Assembly (NCBI RefSeq): GCF_003334855.1
Contig: NZ_QOWE01000010.1
Location: forward strand, 62,001 to 126,000
DNA length: 64,000 nt
Reading direction: 5' to 3'
DNA from: Larkinella punicea
GTDB lineage: Bacteria; Bacteroidota; Bacteroidia; Cytophagales; Spirosomataceae
Positions 8,744 through 18,856 of the stretch are shown one piece after another. The first letter of the stretch is position 1, and the number at the start of each line of letters is the position of its first letter. The notes beneath the pieces are model-generated. The model searched no databases and had not been told where the DNA came from. It saw nothing but the letters and a program-made list of their open reading frames with translations. The translations under genes were made by a program, and so were the position numbers.

Positions 8744-8815
8744 TAACCCCGTCAGCGATTCTAACCCCGTCAGCGGTCGAAGACCCTGACAGCGGTTAGA
8801 ATCGCTGACGGGGTT
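8744..8815. repeat. Long hairpin with repeated CCGTCAGCG motifs at a convergent junction
   Basis: A perfect 23-base left arm (8744-8766) pairs with 8794-8815 plus a neighbouring base, and the inner part (8767-8793) pairs imperfectly around GGTC-GAA-GACC. The unit AACCCCGTCAGCG occurs twice in direct order on the left and is mirrored on the right. The right end overlaps the stop codon of the GH3 gene (8814-8816). It probably ends transcription from both sides; no long T run follows. Confidence 0.75.
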
Positions 8816-10385
8816 ACAGGCGCGCAGCACCCACTTCGATGCCCTGCGTTTTCAAAAAGCCTTCCCAGTCGGAGATCATATTTTTCTTCAAAACCCGGGG
8901 AAATTTGTTCTGACCGCCCATTTTTCCCTTGGCTTCCATCCACTTGTAGAAGGTAGTGGCGGGTAAAACAGTAACAAATACATCCTTGAGGGCGTGTCGG
9001 CGTTCCACCGCGTAATCATCATTCAGTTCTTTCAATTTGGCGTCGATGAGGTTTTTCAAAACCGTTTCATCGACCGGGTCGTTGGTGCCAATGTACCAGT
9101 GGTGGGCGAAAAGAGTGTCGTGGGAAATACCGGCGACCGTAAACTCCCGCACATCGATGTTGAGTTCCTGCGAAGCCAGCTCAACGGCTTTGTTCATGTT
9201 ATCCACCGACAGGTGTTCTCCGCACAGGCTCAAAAAGTGCTTGGTGCGTCCGGTAATGACGATCTCGCTGTGTTTTTTGGAGACAAATTTGATCGTATCA
9301 CCGATCAGATACCGCCAGGCTCCCGAACAGGTCGAAATCAGCAGGGCGTATTCCTTTCCTTCCTCCACTTCGTCGATCATCAGCGCCTGTGGTTTGTCGA
9401 TCACCTCGCCGTCGGCATTGAAATTTTCGTCGTTGAAGGGGATAAATTCAAAAAAAATGCCGTTGTCGAGCACCAACTGCATGCCTTCCGCGTTGGGGTG
9501 CGTCTGGTAGGCAATAAAGCCTTCCGACGCCAGATACGTTTCGATGTAGGTGATCGGACGGGCCAGCAGGTGCTCAAAACCGTGCCGATAGGGTTCGAAC
9601 GATACCCCGCCGTGGCAGAACACCATCAGATTCGGCCAGATGTCGTGAATGGTTTTGACCTTGTAATGGGCGATGATTTTCTCCATTAGCAACTGAATCC
9701 AGGCCGGAACGCCCACCACAAAACCGATGTCCCACTGACTCGCCTGTTCCGTAATTTCGTCCAGTTTCAACGCCCAGTCGCGTTCCTGCGCAATTTCTTT
9801 GCCCGGTTTATAAAACTGCTGAAACCAGAATGGAATCTGGCTGGCCGTAATCCCGCTCAAATCGCCTTCAAAATGGTTATCGCGGTAATTCAGTGTCGTG
9901 CTGCCCCCCAGCATCAGAAAGCCCTTTTCGTAGAGTTGCGAGGGCAGGTGCTGGTAGCGACCCAGGCTCAGAATTTGCCGGATGCTGGTTTTCTGAATCG
10001 CCTTCGACATGGTTTTTGTAACGGGAATGTATTTGGAAGCTGCTTCCGAGGTGCCGGAACTCAGCGCAAAATACTTGACCCGACCCGGCCAGCAGACGTT
10101 TTTTTCGCCGTTGATCGACCGTTGCCACCAGTCCTTGTAAATCTTGTTGTAATCATAAATGGGAACAATCTCCCGAAACTTGTTATAAAATGCCTTTTCG
10201 TCTTCGAAAAAGGCGGCATTCTCAATATCTTCAAACTGAAAAGCCTGTCCAAATTGCGTGTAACGGGCTTTTCCGATCAGCTTGACAAAGGTTTTCTTCT
10301 GTAGTTTGAGGGCATTCAATTTTTTCCGCCGAACCACGTTGGTCAGCGAAATACCCCTTTTCAATAAGCTTCCTAATAAGGCCAT
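8814..10385 (-). CDS. GH3 family acyl-adenylate-forming protein
   Basis: 523 aa, full length for the bacterial GH3 group (named after plant auxin-responsive GH3 enzymes). The ANL-type phosphate-binding loop SSGTSEAASKYIP is at residues 109-121. Further conserved parts are YLASEGFIAYQ, the segment around CSGAWRYLIGDTIKF, and the C-terminal hinge motif ITGRTKHFLSLCGEHLS. Plant relatives join amino acids to acyl acids such as indole-acetate or jasmonate through acyl-AMP; the bacterial substrate is not known. It begins 12 bases after the surE stop and is probably in the same operon. Confidence 0.9.
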   Translation of the reverse strand: MALLGSLLKRGISLTNVVRRKKLNALKLQKKTFVKLIGKARYTQFGQAFQFEDIENAAFFEDEKAFYNKFREIVPIYDYNKIYKDWWQRSINGEKNVCWPGRVKYFALSSGTSEAASKYIPVTKTMSKAIQKTSIRQILSLGRYQHLPSQLYEKGFLMLGGSTTLNYRDNHFEGDLSGITASQIPFWFQQFYKPGKEIAQERDWALKLDEITEQASQWDIGFVVGVPAWIQLLMEKIIAHYKVKTIHDIWPNLMVFCHGGVSFEPYRHGFEHLLARPITYIETYLASEGFIAYQTHPNAEGMQLVLDNGIFFEFIPFNDENFNADGEVIDKPQALMIDEVEEGKEYALLISTCSGAWRYLIGDTIKFVSKKHSEIVITGRTKHFLSLCGEHLSVDNMNKAVELASQELNIDVREFTVAGISHDTLFAHHWYIGTNDPVDETVLKNLIDAKLKELNDDYAVERRHALKDVFVTVLPATTFYKWMEAKGKMGGQNKFPRVLKKNMISDWEGFLKTQGIEVGAARL

Positions 10386-10397
10386 AGGGCAAAATCG

Positions 10398-11243
10398 TTA
10401 GGATTGTTGTTTACCGGTTTCGAGCAGTTCATTCGGTTCAGCGGGCGCCGGGATGGCCGAATTCCGTTCGTTGATATTCCAGGATTTCATCGTTTCAATG
10501 ATCTTGTAATCCGTCAGATCCAGTTGGCAGGGAACCACCGATGTGCAGTTTTGCGACAGCGCGTATTCGTCGGTATCCTCGCCGGTATCGTCATTGACAA
10601 ATTTTCCGGACATCCAGAAGTAGCTCCGGCCGTAGGGGTCCTTGCGTTGATCGAATTCTTCCTGCCAGCGCGCATCCGCCTGCCGACAGATCCGGATTTC
10701 CTGCAAAGGTTTGTCCGATTTGGCCGGAAAATTGACATTCAGCGTAACGCCTTTGGGAATACCGTGTTCGAGGGCGTGTCCGGCAATTTTCAGAATATGG
10801 TCGTGGGTATGGGAAAAATCGGGTTCGTGGGCGTAATCACAGAGCGAAAAACCGATCGCGGGAATGCCTTCGATGGCCGCTTCGATGGCCGCCGACATGG
10901 TTCCCGAATACAGCACACTGATGGACGTATTGCTGCCGTGATTGATGCCGCTCACCACCAGATCAGGACTGCGGTCTTTCAGCACAAAATGTTTCGCCAG
11001 CTTGACACAATCGGCGGGCGTCCCGGAGCATTCATAGGCGGGCGTCCCCGGATAAAGATCGACTTCGTTTAAGCGCAGGGGAGAGGCAATCGTGATGGCG
11101 TGACCCATGCCCGACTGCGGGCTGTTGGGTGCAACCACCACAACGTCACCCAGTTGTTTCATTAAACCCACCAGCGTTCGAATGCCGTGGGCGGTAATGC
11201 CATCATCGTTTGTGACTAGAATAAGCGGTTTTTGTTCCGACAT
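10398..11243 (-). CDS. surE: 5'/3'-nucleotidase SurE
   Basis: 281 aa from the ATG at 11243 (MSEQKPLILVTNDDG); the open frame starts 11 codons earlier but lacks homology there. Metal ligands are visible in TNDDG (Asn12-Asp13-Asp14), the serine in NSPQSGMG and the asparagine in SGINHGSN. SurE dephosphorylates nucleoside 5'- and 3'-monophosphates and short polyphosphate in the cytoplasm and is linked to stress survival in other bacteria. A TACCTTTG -7 box lies upstream at 11274-11281. The GH3 gene follows after 12 bases. Confidence 0.95.
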   Translation of the reverse strand: MSEQKPLILVTNDDGITAHGIRTLVGLMKQLGDVVVVAPNSPQSGMGHAITIASPLRLNEVDLYPGTPAYECSGTPADCVKLAKHFVLKDRSPDLVVSGINHGSNTSISVLYSGTMSAAIEAAIEGIPAIGFSLCDYAHEPDFSHTHDHILKIAGHALEHGIPKGVTLNVNFPAKSDKPLQEIRICRQADARWQEEFDQRKDPYGRSYFWMSGKFVNDDTGEDTDEYALSQNCTSVVPCQLDLTDYKIIETMKSWNINERNSAIPAPAEPNELLETGKQQS

Positions 11244-11352
11244 GATACTTCGGTTTGTGTGTTTACTGGATGCCAAAGGTAAGGGTTTCGTCTCTTTTCC
11301 CGCTCGTCTCCCATCTTTTCCGTTAATTTTGTACGGCTAAATCGTAAACTAC

Positions 11353-11862
11353 ATGTCACTCGAGTTCAAAACCGCAACGCTTTCCGACATCGAATCCATC
11401 ATTGCCCTGCAGGAACAAATCTGGGAGCCGACCTACCGTGCCATTCTCGACCAGGAACAGATTACGTACATGTTTCAGGCCATTTATTCACAGGAGGCCC
11501 TCCGGGAGCAAATGACCGTCGAAAAACAGGAGTTTATTCTGGCCTTTTCCAATCTGAAATTGACCGGTTTTGCGGCATTCTCGCGGAATGAAGCCGACGA
11601 CGAGCGGTTTAAGTTACACAAAATCTACGTATTGCCGACCGAACAGGGCAAGGGAACCGGTCGGCTTTTGCTGGAAGAAGTCATCCGTCGGTGCCTGGCG
11701 GCTGGCGGAAACCGCCTGTATCTGAACGTAAACCGGTATAACAAAGCCCGGCAATTCTACGAACGGCTGGGCTTTAAAGTGGTCCGGGAAGAAGACATTC
11801 CGATTGGACCGTACTGGATGAATGATTTTGTTCTCGAAAAACCTTTAGTGACTCAGGGTTGA
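11353..11862 (+). CDS. GNAT family N-acetyltransferase
   Basis: 169 aa. The acetyl-CoA binding motif A is clear in HKIYVLPTEQGKGTGRLLLEE (near residues 96-116), followed by the motif B region LYLNVNRYNKARQFYERLGF. It transfers an acetyl group from acetyl-CoA to an amine on a protein, small molecule or drug; the target cannot be predicted. Its 3' end overlaps the end of the convergent trhO gene by 18 bases. It is divergent from surE. Confidence 0.88.
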   Translation: MSLEFKTATLSDIESIIALQEQIWEPTYRAILDQEQITYMFQAIYSQEALREQMTVEKQEFILAFSNLKLTGFAAFSRNEADDERFKLHKIYVLPTEQGKGTGRLLLEEVIRRCLAAGGNRLYLNVNRYNKARQFYERLGFKVVREEDIPIGPYWMNDFVLEKPLVTQG

Positions 11863-12801
11863 TTGCTGACTCCGGTAGCCCAGCAGGGGCGAATACCCCC
11901 GCGTTTCCTTCGCGTAATAGCCGGTGCCGTCGTAGGGGCGCAGGGCCGGATCGTTTTTGCAGGCATCCGCGCAGGTTCCCTGGTGTTCGGCTCCACACGC
12001 TTCGCAGAGCGTTACGTGGTTGTTACAGGCCGGGCTGGCGCAGTTAATCATTCGATCGGTGTGGGTGCCGCAGCGGTAGCAGGTTGAAATCACCACCGGG
12101 TTCACCTGGTTGACATCGACCGCGACCCGGTTATCGAACACGTAACACTTGCCGTCGAAGTCTTCACCGCCTTCTTCAATGCCGTATTTGATAATACCGC
12201 CGTGAAGCTGGTAAACGTTCTCAAACCCCTGATCGAGCAGGTACGCACTGGCTTTTTCGCATTTGATACCGCCCGTGCAATACGTAATGATTTTTTTGTT
12301 TTTCAGGTGTTTGATTTCGTCCATGTGCTGCGGCAGTTCCCGCAGATTCTCCATGTCGAACGTAATCGCTCCTTTGAATTTGCCGACGGAATGTTCGTAA
12401 TTGGAACGCATGTCGATCAACACCACGTCTTCGTCGTCCTTCATCTGCCGGAATTCATCCGGTTCGAGGTGAATGCCGGTTTTTATGCGCGGGTCAACGG
12501 GCAGGTCGGAATTGACGATCTCGTCTTTCAACCGCACGTTCAGTTTCTGAAAAGCGTGGCTGGCGTAATCATCGACCTTGAATTCCAGGCTTTCAAACCG
12601 CGGGTCGGACTTCACAATCCGCATGTATTCGTCACAATCGGCGGGCAAACCCGACACCGTGCCGTTCAAACCCTCGGGCGCGATGATGATTCGGCCCAGC
12701 AAATTGAGCCGGATGCACAGCCGGTGGTGTTCATCCCGAAACTGCTCCGGGTTTTCAATGGTTGTATAGCAGTAATATAATAAAACGCGATAGGGCTTCA
12801 T
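11845..12801 (-). CDS. trhO: tRNA uridine(34) hydroxylase TrhO (rhodanese-related)
   Basis: 318 aa from the ATG at 12801 (MKPYRVLLYYC); the longer open frame reads through unrelated sequence. TrhO hydroxylates uridine 34 at the tRNA wobble position on the way to 5-methoxy- or carboxymethoxyuridine. An N-terminal acylphosphatase-like domain with IIAPEGLNGTVSG is followed by a rhodanese domain with catalytic Cys175 in ITYCTGGIKCEKA, and by the family's cysteine-rich C-terminal part (CYRCGTHTDRMINC, CEAC). Its stop lies inside the acetyltransferase gene on the other strand. It is divergent from the deoxynucleoside kinase. Confidence 0.93.
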   Translation of the reverse strand: MKPYRVLLYYCYTTIENPEQFRDEHHRLCIRLNLLGRIIIAPEGLNGTVSGLPADCDEYMRIVKSDPRFESLEFKVDDYASHAFQKLNVRLKDEIVNSDLPVDPRIKTGIHLEPDEFRQMKDDEDVVLIDMRSNYEHSVGKFKGAITFDMENLRELPQHMDEIKHLKNKKIITYCTGGIKCEKASAYLLDQGFENVYQLHGGIIKYGIEEGGEDFDGKCYVFDNRVAVDVNQVNPVVISTCYRCGTHTDRMINCASPACNNHVTLCEACGAEHQGTCADACKNDPALRPYDGTGYYAKETRGYSPLLGYRSQQSTLSH

Positions 12802-12886
12802 AACACAAACAATTCCTGTCACTGGTTCACACACAAAGATACAAAAAGTATCCCTGACGTCCACGTTTGGGTAACTGATGACCGCT

Positions 12887-13498
12887 ATGCACATCGCGAT
12901 AACCGGAAATATCGGGGCCGGCAAAACGACACTGGCCCATTTACTAGGCACACATTATGGGTGGGAAGTCCTGAGAGAAGCCGTCGATGACAATCCGTAT
13001 CTGGTGGATTTCTACGAAGATATGAGTCGCTGGTCGTTCAACCTCCAGATTTATTTTCTGAACAGCCGGTTTGAGCAGATGCTGACGATCAATACCGGAA
13101 ACCGGTCGGTGGTGCAGGATCGAACGATTTATGAGGATGCCTCCATTTTTGCCCGCAACCTGCACGAGAGCGGTTTGATGAGTCCGCGCGATTACCAGAC
13201 CTACCGCCGGGTGTTCGAAAACTTGCTGGAACTGGTTCGTCCGCCGGATCTGATGATTTACCTGCGCGCGGATATTCCCAAACTGCGGGAGCAGATCCGC
13301 AAGCGGGGCCGGGACTATGAGAGATCCATCAGCCCGGCGTATCTGGCGAATTTAAACCGGTATTACGAAGCTTTTACGGCCGACTACACCGCCGGAAAGT
13401 TGCTGGTGATCGATGTGAACGAGCTGGATTACGTGAACAGTTCTGACGATTTACGGGCGGTTATTGCGCGGGTTGATCGGGTGTTGGGAGTGAATTGA
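12887..13498 (+). CDS. Deoxynucleoside kinase
   Basis: 203 aa from the ATG at 12887 (MHIAITGNIGAGKTT); an ATG three codons earlier (12878) is possible. It phosphorylates deoxynucleosides (dA, dG or dC) with ATP in the salvage pathway. The P-loop is GNIGAGKTT, the substrate-base motif is DRTIYEDASIFA, and the arginine-rich LID is RKRGRDYERS. A Trp-Ser region (MSRWSFNLQIYFL) fits the dNK fold. Specificity cannot be told from sequence. It is convergent with the HMCES-like gene, with five bases between stops. Confidence 0.92.
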   Translation: MHIAITGNIGAGKTTLAHLLGTHYGWEVLREAVDDNPYLVDFYEDMSRWSFNLQIYFLNSRFEQMLTINTGNRSVVQDRTIYEDASIFARNLHESGLMSPRDYQTYRRVFENLLELVRPPDLMIYLRADIPKLREQIRKRGRDYERSISPAYLANLNRYYEAFTADYTAGKLLVIDVNELDYVNSSDDLRAVIARVDRVLGVN

Positions 13499-13503
13499 AG
13501 CCA

Positions 13504-14121
13504 TTACGCTATCACCTTCGCTTCCATCTGCCCCTCGTCCAGCGGCTGCATCAGCTCCCTGATTTCGGCCTTGGTCAGCTCCGGGTCAAGCCAGCGCCGT
13601 TCTTCTTCGCGGTTCAGAATGAGCGGCATGCGCTTTTTGGTGTTGTGGATGTAGGCCATCAGCGGGTTGGCATTGGTGGTCACGATCGAGAACGTCGGCC
13701 GGTTTTTCCAGACCGAATAAATGCAGCCCAGCGCAAACGGTCTTTGATCCGTCAGGGTGATGTAATACGGAATTTTCTGTTTCCCTTCGTGACGCCATTC
13801 GTAAAAACCGTCGATCAGCAGCAGGCAGCGTTTCGAGCCGATGCTATCCCGAAAAGACGGTTTTTCGAAGATCGAATCTTCCCTGGCATTGAGGGTCATG
13901 TTGGCCAGTTCGGCCGCTTGGTCTTCTTTGGCCCAGGCGGGTAGTAATCCCCATTGAAAAAGCTGGATTTCCCGCGGATTTTCCTGCGTAATAACGGGCA
14001 ACAGCGGATGAGTAAAACCGGAAATTTTTCCGGCTGGAACGTACGAATCCGGATACTGAGAGATTTTATTCAATTTTGCCAATTCGACCAGTTCAGCCAG
14101 GGCATTGACGGAATAACACAT
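13504..14121 (-). CDS. SOS response-associated peptidase, HMCES/YedK family
   Basis: 205 aa from the ATG at 14121. The start is fixed by function: the catalytic cysteine must be residue 2 after Met removal, and this start gives MCYSVNALAE. The active-site set is visible: Cys2, Asn78 in LNARED, Glu108 in LIDGFYEWR and His159 in YIHNTKKRMP. The family caps abasic sites in single-stranded DNA through a thiazolidine cross-link and later releases itself. The open frame extends 12 codons upstream, but that would bury the cysteine. Confidence 0.95.
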   Translation of the reverse strand: MCYSVNALAELVELAKLNKISQYPDSYVPAGKISGFTHPLLPVITQENPREIQLFQWGLLPAWAKEDQAAELANMTLNAREDSIFEKPSFRDSIGSKRCLLLIDGFYEWRHEGKQKIPYYITLTDQRPFALGCIYSVWKNRPTFSIVTTNANPLMAYIHNTKKRMPLILNREEERRWLDPELTKAEIRELMQPLDEGQMEAKVIA

Positions 14122-14360
14122 GGAAAAATCAGTTGTTGAGCACTTGTAAGATACCAAATTTCTCGGCTATAAGGAAGAGAATGCCGGGCCATAGGATGGA
14201 ATAATAGGTGAAAAAGATTAAAAACCGTACCGTAAAAGTAGCTAGTGGTCAATCCCGAAAATCAGGATCAATTTTTGTTAGGCATAGCAATTATCAGACA
14301 GCTATATAAAGTATCTAAGAATAAACCTATCTTGCACTTTTAGAATCTCTGGGCCTTTTC

Positions 14361-17300
14361 ATGAAAATCTTTATTCTCTCGCTGCTGGCCTTTTTCCTGG
14401 TTTTTTCCGCTTCCGTAGCCCAGACGGGGCCGGTACGGTTTAAGCACATTACTACCCATGACGGACTTTCCCAAAGCAATGTCACCTGTATTATTCAGGA
14501 TCAGCAGGGCTTTATGTGGTTTGGAACGCAGGATGGACTCAATCTCTACGACGGTTATTCGTTTACGGTTTACCGCAATGATCCACACCGGCACAACAGC
14601 CTGAGTGATAATTATGTTCGCTCCCTCTATGAAGACCGGCAGGGCCGCCTGTGGGTCGGAACCGACGCCGGGGGGTTATGTCTGTTTGATAAAAAAACCG
14701 GAGGCTTTACATCGTATAAACGCATTGAGCGAGATTCTAAAAGCTTGAATAACAACCGGGTAACTGCCATTTCCGAAGACCGGAACGGCCATCTCTGGAT
14801 CGGAACCGACGGAGGTCTCAACCGGTTCAATCCCGTCGACCATACCTTTACGCCTTACAGCCATCAGCCCGGTGTCCCCACCAGTTTGAGCAGTGATTTG
14901 GTTCAGGATGTGGTGATCGACCGCGCGGGCCGGATCTGGGTATCGACTTTTGGCGGAGGGCTCAACCGGCTGGATACCGTCACACATACGTTTCAGCACT
15001 ATGAAAACCGCCCGGCCGATCCGTCGTCGCTGAGCCACAATAATCTTCGGCAACTGTTTGAGGATTCGAAGGGTCAACTCTGGATTGCCACGGAAGGGGG
15101 CGGGCTCAACCGGCTGAATCCCGACCTGGAAACCTTTACACGCTATCAGTACAATTCGGCCGATCCGGGCACCATTAGTCACAATGATTTGAATTCGCTC
15201 GGAGAAGATCGCCATGGGAATTTATGGATTGGAACCGAAAACGGTGGAATCAGTGTGCTCAATCAAAACCGCACCAGGTTTACCCGGTATCTGTACGACG
15301 AAAACCAGGAAGACGGCATCAATGATGCGTCGGTGTATGCCATTTGCCGGGATCGCAGCGGCAACATGTGGATTGGTACGTATAACCAGGGAATCAATTT
15401 TCTGGATCACCAACCGGCCAAATTTGTGCTCTACAGGCGGGATAAAAATAATCCGAATACGCTGAACAACACCAACATCATGTCGATGCTGGTGGACCCG
15501 CAGGGCAATTTGTGGATGGGAACGGATGGGGGAGGCTTGAATGTCCTGATGAAATCCACACAAAAATACCAGTACTACAAACACCGTCCGACCGATCCGG
15601 GCAGTGTAGGCAGTAACTTTATCATGAGTGTCTATCAGGATTCCGACAAGGATATTTGGGTGGGAAACTACAAGGGAGGTCTCAGCCTGTTTAATCAATC
15701 GACCGGCACGTTCACCAACTTCCGGCAAACCAACAATGCCAAAGGACTCAGCCACGAAACGGTTTGCACCCTCGTTGAGGGCAAAAAAGGAGAAATCTGG
15801 CTGGGAACGCTGGGGGCTGGTATCAGTCGGTACGACAAAAAAACCGGGCAGTTCACGCACTTCCGGCCTGACCCTTCCCGCCCCGGCAGCATCAGCGAGG
15901 GCTACATCAGTTCACTCTGCTACGACCACACCGGCACCTTGTGGGTAGGGACGGAAGGCGGTGGTTTAAACCGGTTTAATCCCGAAACCGGCACCTTTAC
16001 AGTGTACCGGCACAACCGGCAGGTGGCCGGCACGATCAGCCATAATTTGATCAACAGCCTGTATGAAGACCCCACCGGCAAACTCTGGGTGGGCACCAAC
16101 GGTGGTCTGAACCGTTTCGACCGGCGAAAACAGACTTTTGTGGCTTTCCGAAAGAAAAACGGGCTGACCAACGAAGTGATTCGGGCCATTACCAGCGACC
16201 GGCGTGGCAACATCTGGATCAGCACCAACAAAGGACTCGCCCGCTTCGATCAGAACAACCAGACGTTTCGCAATTATGACACCGGCGATGGCCTGCAACG
16301 GGGTTTTTTCAACCGCATGTCGGTTTTCAAAACCAGGCAGGGCGAGTTATACTTTGGGGGCATCGGGGGAATGAACGTGTTTTCACCCGATAGTCTGCGG
16401 GATAATCCCGATATTCCGCCGGTTTACATCACGAGTCTGCACGTTTTCGACCAGCCCGTCTGGCTCCGGTCGAACAAAATCAGCCTATCTGCCGAACAAT
16501 CGACGCTTACCTTCGAATTTGCCGCCTTGAATTATTCCCTGCCCGAAAAAAACCAGTATGCCTACAAACTGGAAGGGTTTGATCAGGGCTGGAACTACAA
16601 AAACCACAAACGGGTGGTTACCTACACCAACCTCGACCCCGGTTTTTACACCTTTCGGGTGAAGGCGTCCAACAACGACGGCGTTTGGAATGAACAGGGG
16701 ACGGCTTTCCGGGTCATCATCAAACCGCCGTTCTGGCAAACCTGGTGGTTCGGATCGCTGATGGCCCTGGCATTTCTGGCCAGCCCCAACCTGATTATCC
16801 GCTGGCGAACCCGGGCGCTCAAGGCCCAAAAAGAGAAACTGGAAGAAATCGTGACCGAGCGGACGGCCCAGGTGCTTTACCAAAAAGAAGAACTCCAATC
16901 CCAGTCGGAACATTTGCAGGCCCTGGTTGAAGAAATTCACGAGCAGCAGATACAGGAAAAAAAGGCCCGGGAAGAAGCGGAGCAAGCCAACCAGGCCAAG
17001 AGCGTTTTTCTGGCCACGATGAGCCACGAAATCCGGACGCCCATGAACGGCGTGCTGGGCATGACCTATTTGTTGCAGGAAACGGAACTGTCGGAAGAAC
17101 AGCACGAATACGTCGACACCATTCACCAGTGCGGAACGAACCTGTTGGGCGTAATCAATGACATTCTTGATTTTTCCAAGATCGAATCCGGAAGTCTGGA
17201 ACTGGAAGAGGGCGACATCGACCTGCTGCATTGTGTGGAGGACGTGCTGGATCTGTTTGCCGGAAAAGCCGCCGAAAATGGGCTGGATCTGGTCTATCAG

Positions 17301-18539
17301 TTTGAGCATCAGGTGCCGCTGCATGTGATTGGAGACGGGTTGCGGTTGCGTCAGATTCTGATCAACCTGGTCGGAAATGCGGTCAAATTCACCCACAAAG
17401 GCGAGGTGTTTGTGCGGGCCGACGTTCGTCAGCGCATCAACGACAACGAGCTGGAGCTGGCGTTTCAGGTACGGGACACGGGCATTGGCATTCCTGAAGA
17501 CAAACGTCAGCGGCTTTTCAAGGCGTTCTCCCAGGTCGATTCATCCATGACCCGGCGCTATGGCGGAACGGGTCTGGGGCTGGCCATCAGCGAGCGGCTG
17601 GTCAAATTGATGGGTGGTGAAATCGACGTCGAAAGCGAGGAGGGCCGGGGCACTACCTTCACCTTTACCGTTCGTTGCCGGGTCAGTCAACAGGCCAAGC
17701 GGCATTATATTTTGTTCAATACCACCGAAAACGAGGGCAAACGGGTGTTGGTGGTCGATGATAACCAGACTAACCTGACCATTCTGAAATCGCAACTTGA
17801 GCAGTGGAAGCTGGTACCGGTTACGGCCTTGTCGGGCGCCCAGGCGCTGACACTTCTGTCGGCCAATCCGTTGTTTCAACTGGTTGTTACCGATATGCAG
17901 ATGCCGGGAATGAACGGGGTGGAACTGGCCCGGAACATCCGGATGCAGCATCCCCGGCTCCCGATCATTCTGCTGAGTTCGGTGGGTGAAGAAACCCGAA
18001 AATCATACCCGGATCTTTTTTCGGCGATTCTGACCAAACCCATCCGCCAACAGCAGCTTTTCGATCTGGTTCAACGGCAACTGAAACAGCCCGACGAGAA
18101 CCAGTCGACGGTTTTTCGACCCATTCAGCACAGTTTATCCGACGACTTTGCCCGGCAAAACCCCCTCGATATTCTGGTTGCGGAGGATTATCTGGCCAAT
18201 CAGAAACTTATTCTGAACATTCTGAACAAGTTGGGGTATCAGCCCGATCTGGCCCAAAACGGGAGCGAAGTGCTGGCCATGTTGCAGGGAAAATCGTATG
18301 ATGCCATTTTGATGGATGTTCAGATGCCGGAAATGAACGGTCTGGAAGCCACCCGGCGCATTCGCCGTCAGGCTGGTCCGCAGCCCATCATCATTGCGAT
18401 GACGGCCAATGCCATGAAAGAAGATGAGCAGGAGTGTCTGGAAGCCGGCATGGACGATTACATTTCCAAACCGCTCTTGCTTGATGTGCTGAAAACCGCC
18501 CTGGAAAAAGCGTCAGTTCGGCGGCAGCAGCGGGTATAG
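14361..18539 (+). CDS. Hybrid sensor histidine kinase with two-component propeller and two receiver domains
   Basis: 1392 aa. After a signal peptide ([17 protein letters not shown]) come about a dozen propeller blades with the repeat [12 protein letters not shown], forming a large periplasmic sensor, then a Y_Y_Y domain (about 690-785), a membrane helix near 800, and a coiled coil. The HisKA box is [11 protein letters not shown] with His889, followed by an ATPase domain ([27 protein letters not shown]). Two receivers follow with phospho-acceptors Asp1178 (TDMQMP) and Asp1319 (MDVQMP). Unlike many Bacteroidota HTCS proteins it ends in receivers, with no AraC-type DNA-binding domain. No glycan-use genes adjoin it, so the signal is unknown. 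Confidence 0.95.
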   Translation: MKIFILSLLAFFLVFSASVAQTGPVRFKHITTHDGLSQSNVTCIIQDQQGFMWFGTQDGLNLYDGYSFTVYRNDPHRHNSLSDNYVRSLYEDRQGRLWVGTDAGGLCLFDKKTGGFTSYKRIERDSKSLNNNRVTAISEDRNGHLWIGTDGGLNRFNPVDHTFTPYSHQPGVPTSLSSDLVQDVVIDRAGRIWVSTFGGGLNRLDTVTHTFQHYENRPADPSSLSHNNLRQLFEDSKGQLWIATEGGGLNRLNPDLETFTRYQYNSADPGTISHNDLNSLGEDRHGNLWIGTENGGISVLNQNRTRFTRYLYDENQEDGINDASVYAICRDRSGNMWIGTYNQGINFLDHQPAKFVLYRRDKNNPNTLNNTNIMSMLVDPQGNLWMGTDGGGLNVLMKSTQKYQYYKHRPTDPGSVGSNFIMSVYQDSDKDIWVGNYKGGLSLFNQSTGTFTNFRQTNNAKGLSHETVCTLVEGKKGEIWLGTLGAGISRYDKKTGQFTHFRPDPSRPGSISEGYISSLCYDHTGTLWVGTEGGGLNRFNPETGTFTVYRHNRQVAGTISHNLINSLYEDPTGKLWVGTNGGLNRFDRRKQTFVAFRKKNGLTNEVIRAITSDRRGNIWISTNKGLARFDQNNQTFRNYDTGDGLQRGFFNRMSVFKTRQGELYFGGIGGMNVFSPDSLRDNPDIPPVYITSLHVFDQPVWLRSNKISLSAEQSTLTFEFAALNYSLPEKNQYAYKLEGFDQGWNYKNHKRVVTYTNLDPGFYTFRVKASNNDGVWNEQGTAFRVIIKPPFWQTWWFGSLMALAFLASPNLIIRWRTRALKAQKEKLEEIVTERTAQVLYQKEELQSQSEHLQALVEEIHEQQIQEKKAREEAEQANQAKSVFLATMSHEIRTPMNGVLGMTYLLQETELSEEQHEYVDTIHQCGTNLLGVINDILDFSKIESGSLELEEGDIDLLHCVEDVLDLFAGKAAENGLDLVYQFEHQVPLHVIGDGLRLRQILINLVGNAVKFTHKGEVFVRADVRQRINDNELELAFQVRDTGIGIPEDKRQRLFKAFSQVDSSMTRRYGGTGLGLAISERLVKLMGGEIDVESEEGRGTTFTFTVRCRVSQQAKRHYILFNTTENEGKRVLVVDDNQTNLTILKSQLEQWKLVPVTALSGAQALTLLSANPLFQLVVTDMQMPGMNGVELARNIRMQHPRLPIILLSSVGEETRKSYPDLFSAILTKPIRQQQLFDLVQRQLKQPDENQSTVFRPIQHSLSDDFARQNPLDILVAEDYLANQKLILNILNKLGYQPDLAQNGSEVLAMLQGKSYDAILMDVQMPEMNGLEATRRIRRQAGPQPIIIAMTANAMKEDEQECLEAGMDDYISKPLLLDVLKTALEKASVRRQQRV

Positions 18540-18856
18540 GAGAGAAACCGGGTTTAAGTGAGCAGAAAAAATCCCTATTGCCTGGCAATCTGCACTTGAT
18601 GATTTATTGGAAAATGCAAGGTCAGATTACAGGAGCAACCCGAAGGTGAAAGTGTCCAATAATAGCAATCCAAATAATAGTAGGACTTACGTCTGATAAA
18701 TTTATTTGCATTTAAAACGCCCCTCGATCCCGAAACGTCGGCCCGGCCTAAAGGGGACTTTTAGCATCCGGATTTGACAGTCCCCTTTAGGCCGGGCCGA
18801 CGTTTCGGGATTGAGGGGCAAAAAGCGAAAGTCCTAAATAGGTTTTGGTGAATTTT
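18540..18856. other. 317-base gap without a gene
   Basis: No coding frame of note was seen. Positions 18681-18836 hold a palindromic element listed separately; the part before it (18540-18680) shows nothing recognisable. The gap separates two convergent genes. Confidence 0.7.
18681..18836. mobile_element. Palindromic MITE-like element with TAGGACTT ends
   Basis: A 156-base element begins TAGGACTTACGTCTG and ends GCGAAAGTCCTA, so its outer ends are inverted copies of TAGGACTT. Inside, 18720-18759 pairs with 18779-18818 as about 40-base arms with one G-T mismatch, around a loop containing CATCCGGA. It has no coding capacity. Related elements are at 23081-23190 and 60930-61054, with a shorter relative at 43774-43841. 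A non-autonomous transposable or REP-type element is the likely identity (inference). Confidence 0.65.
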
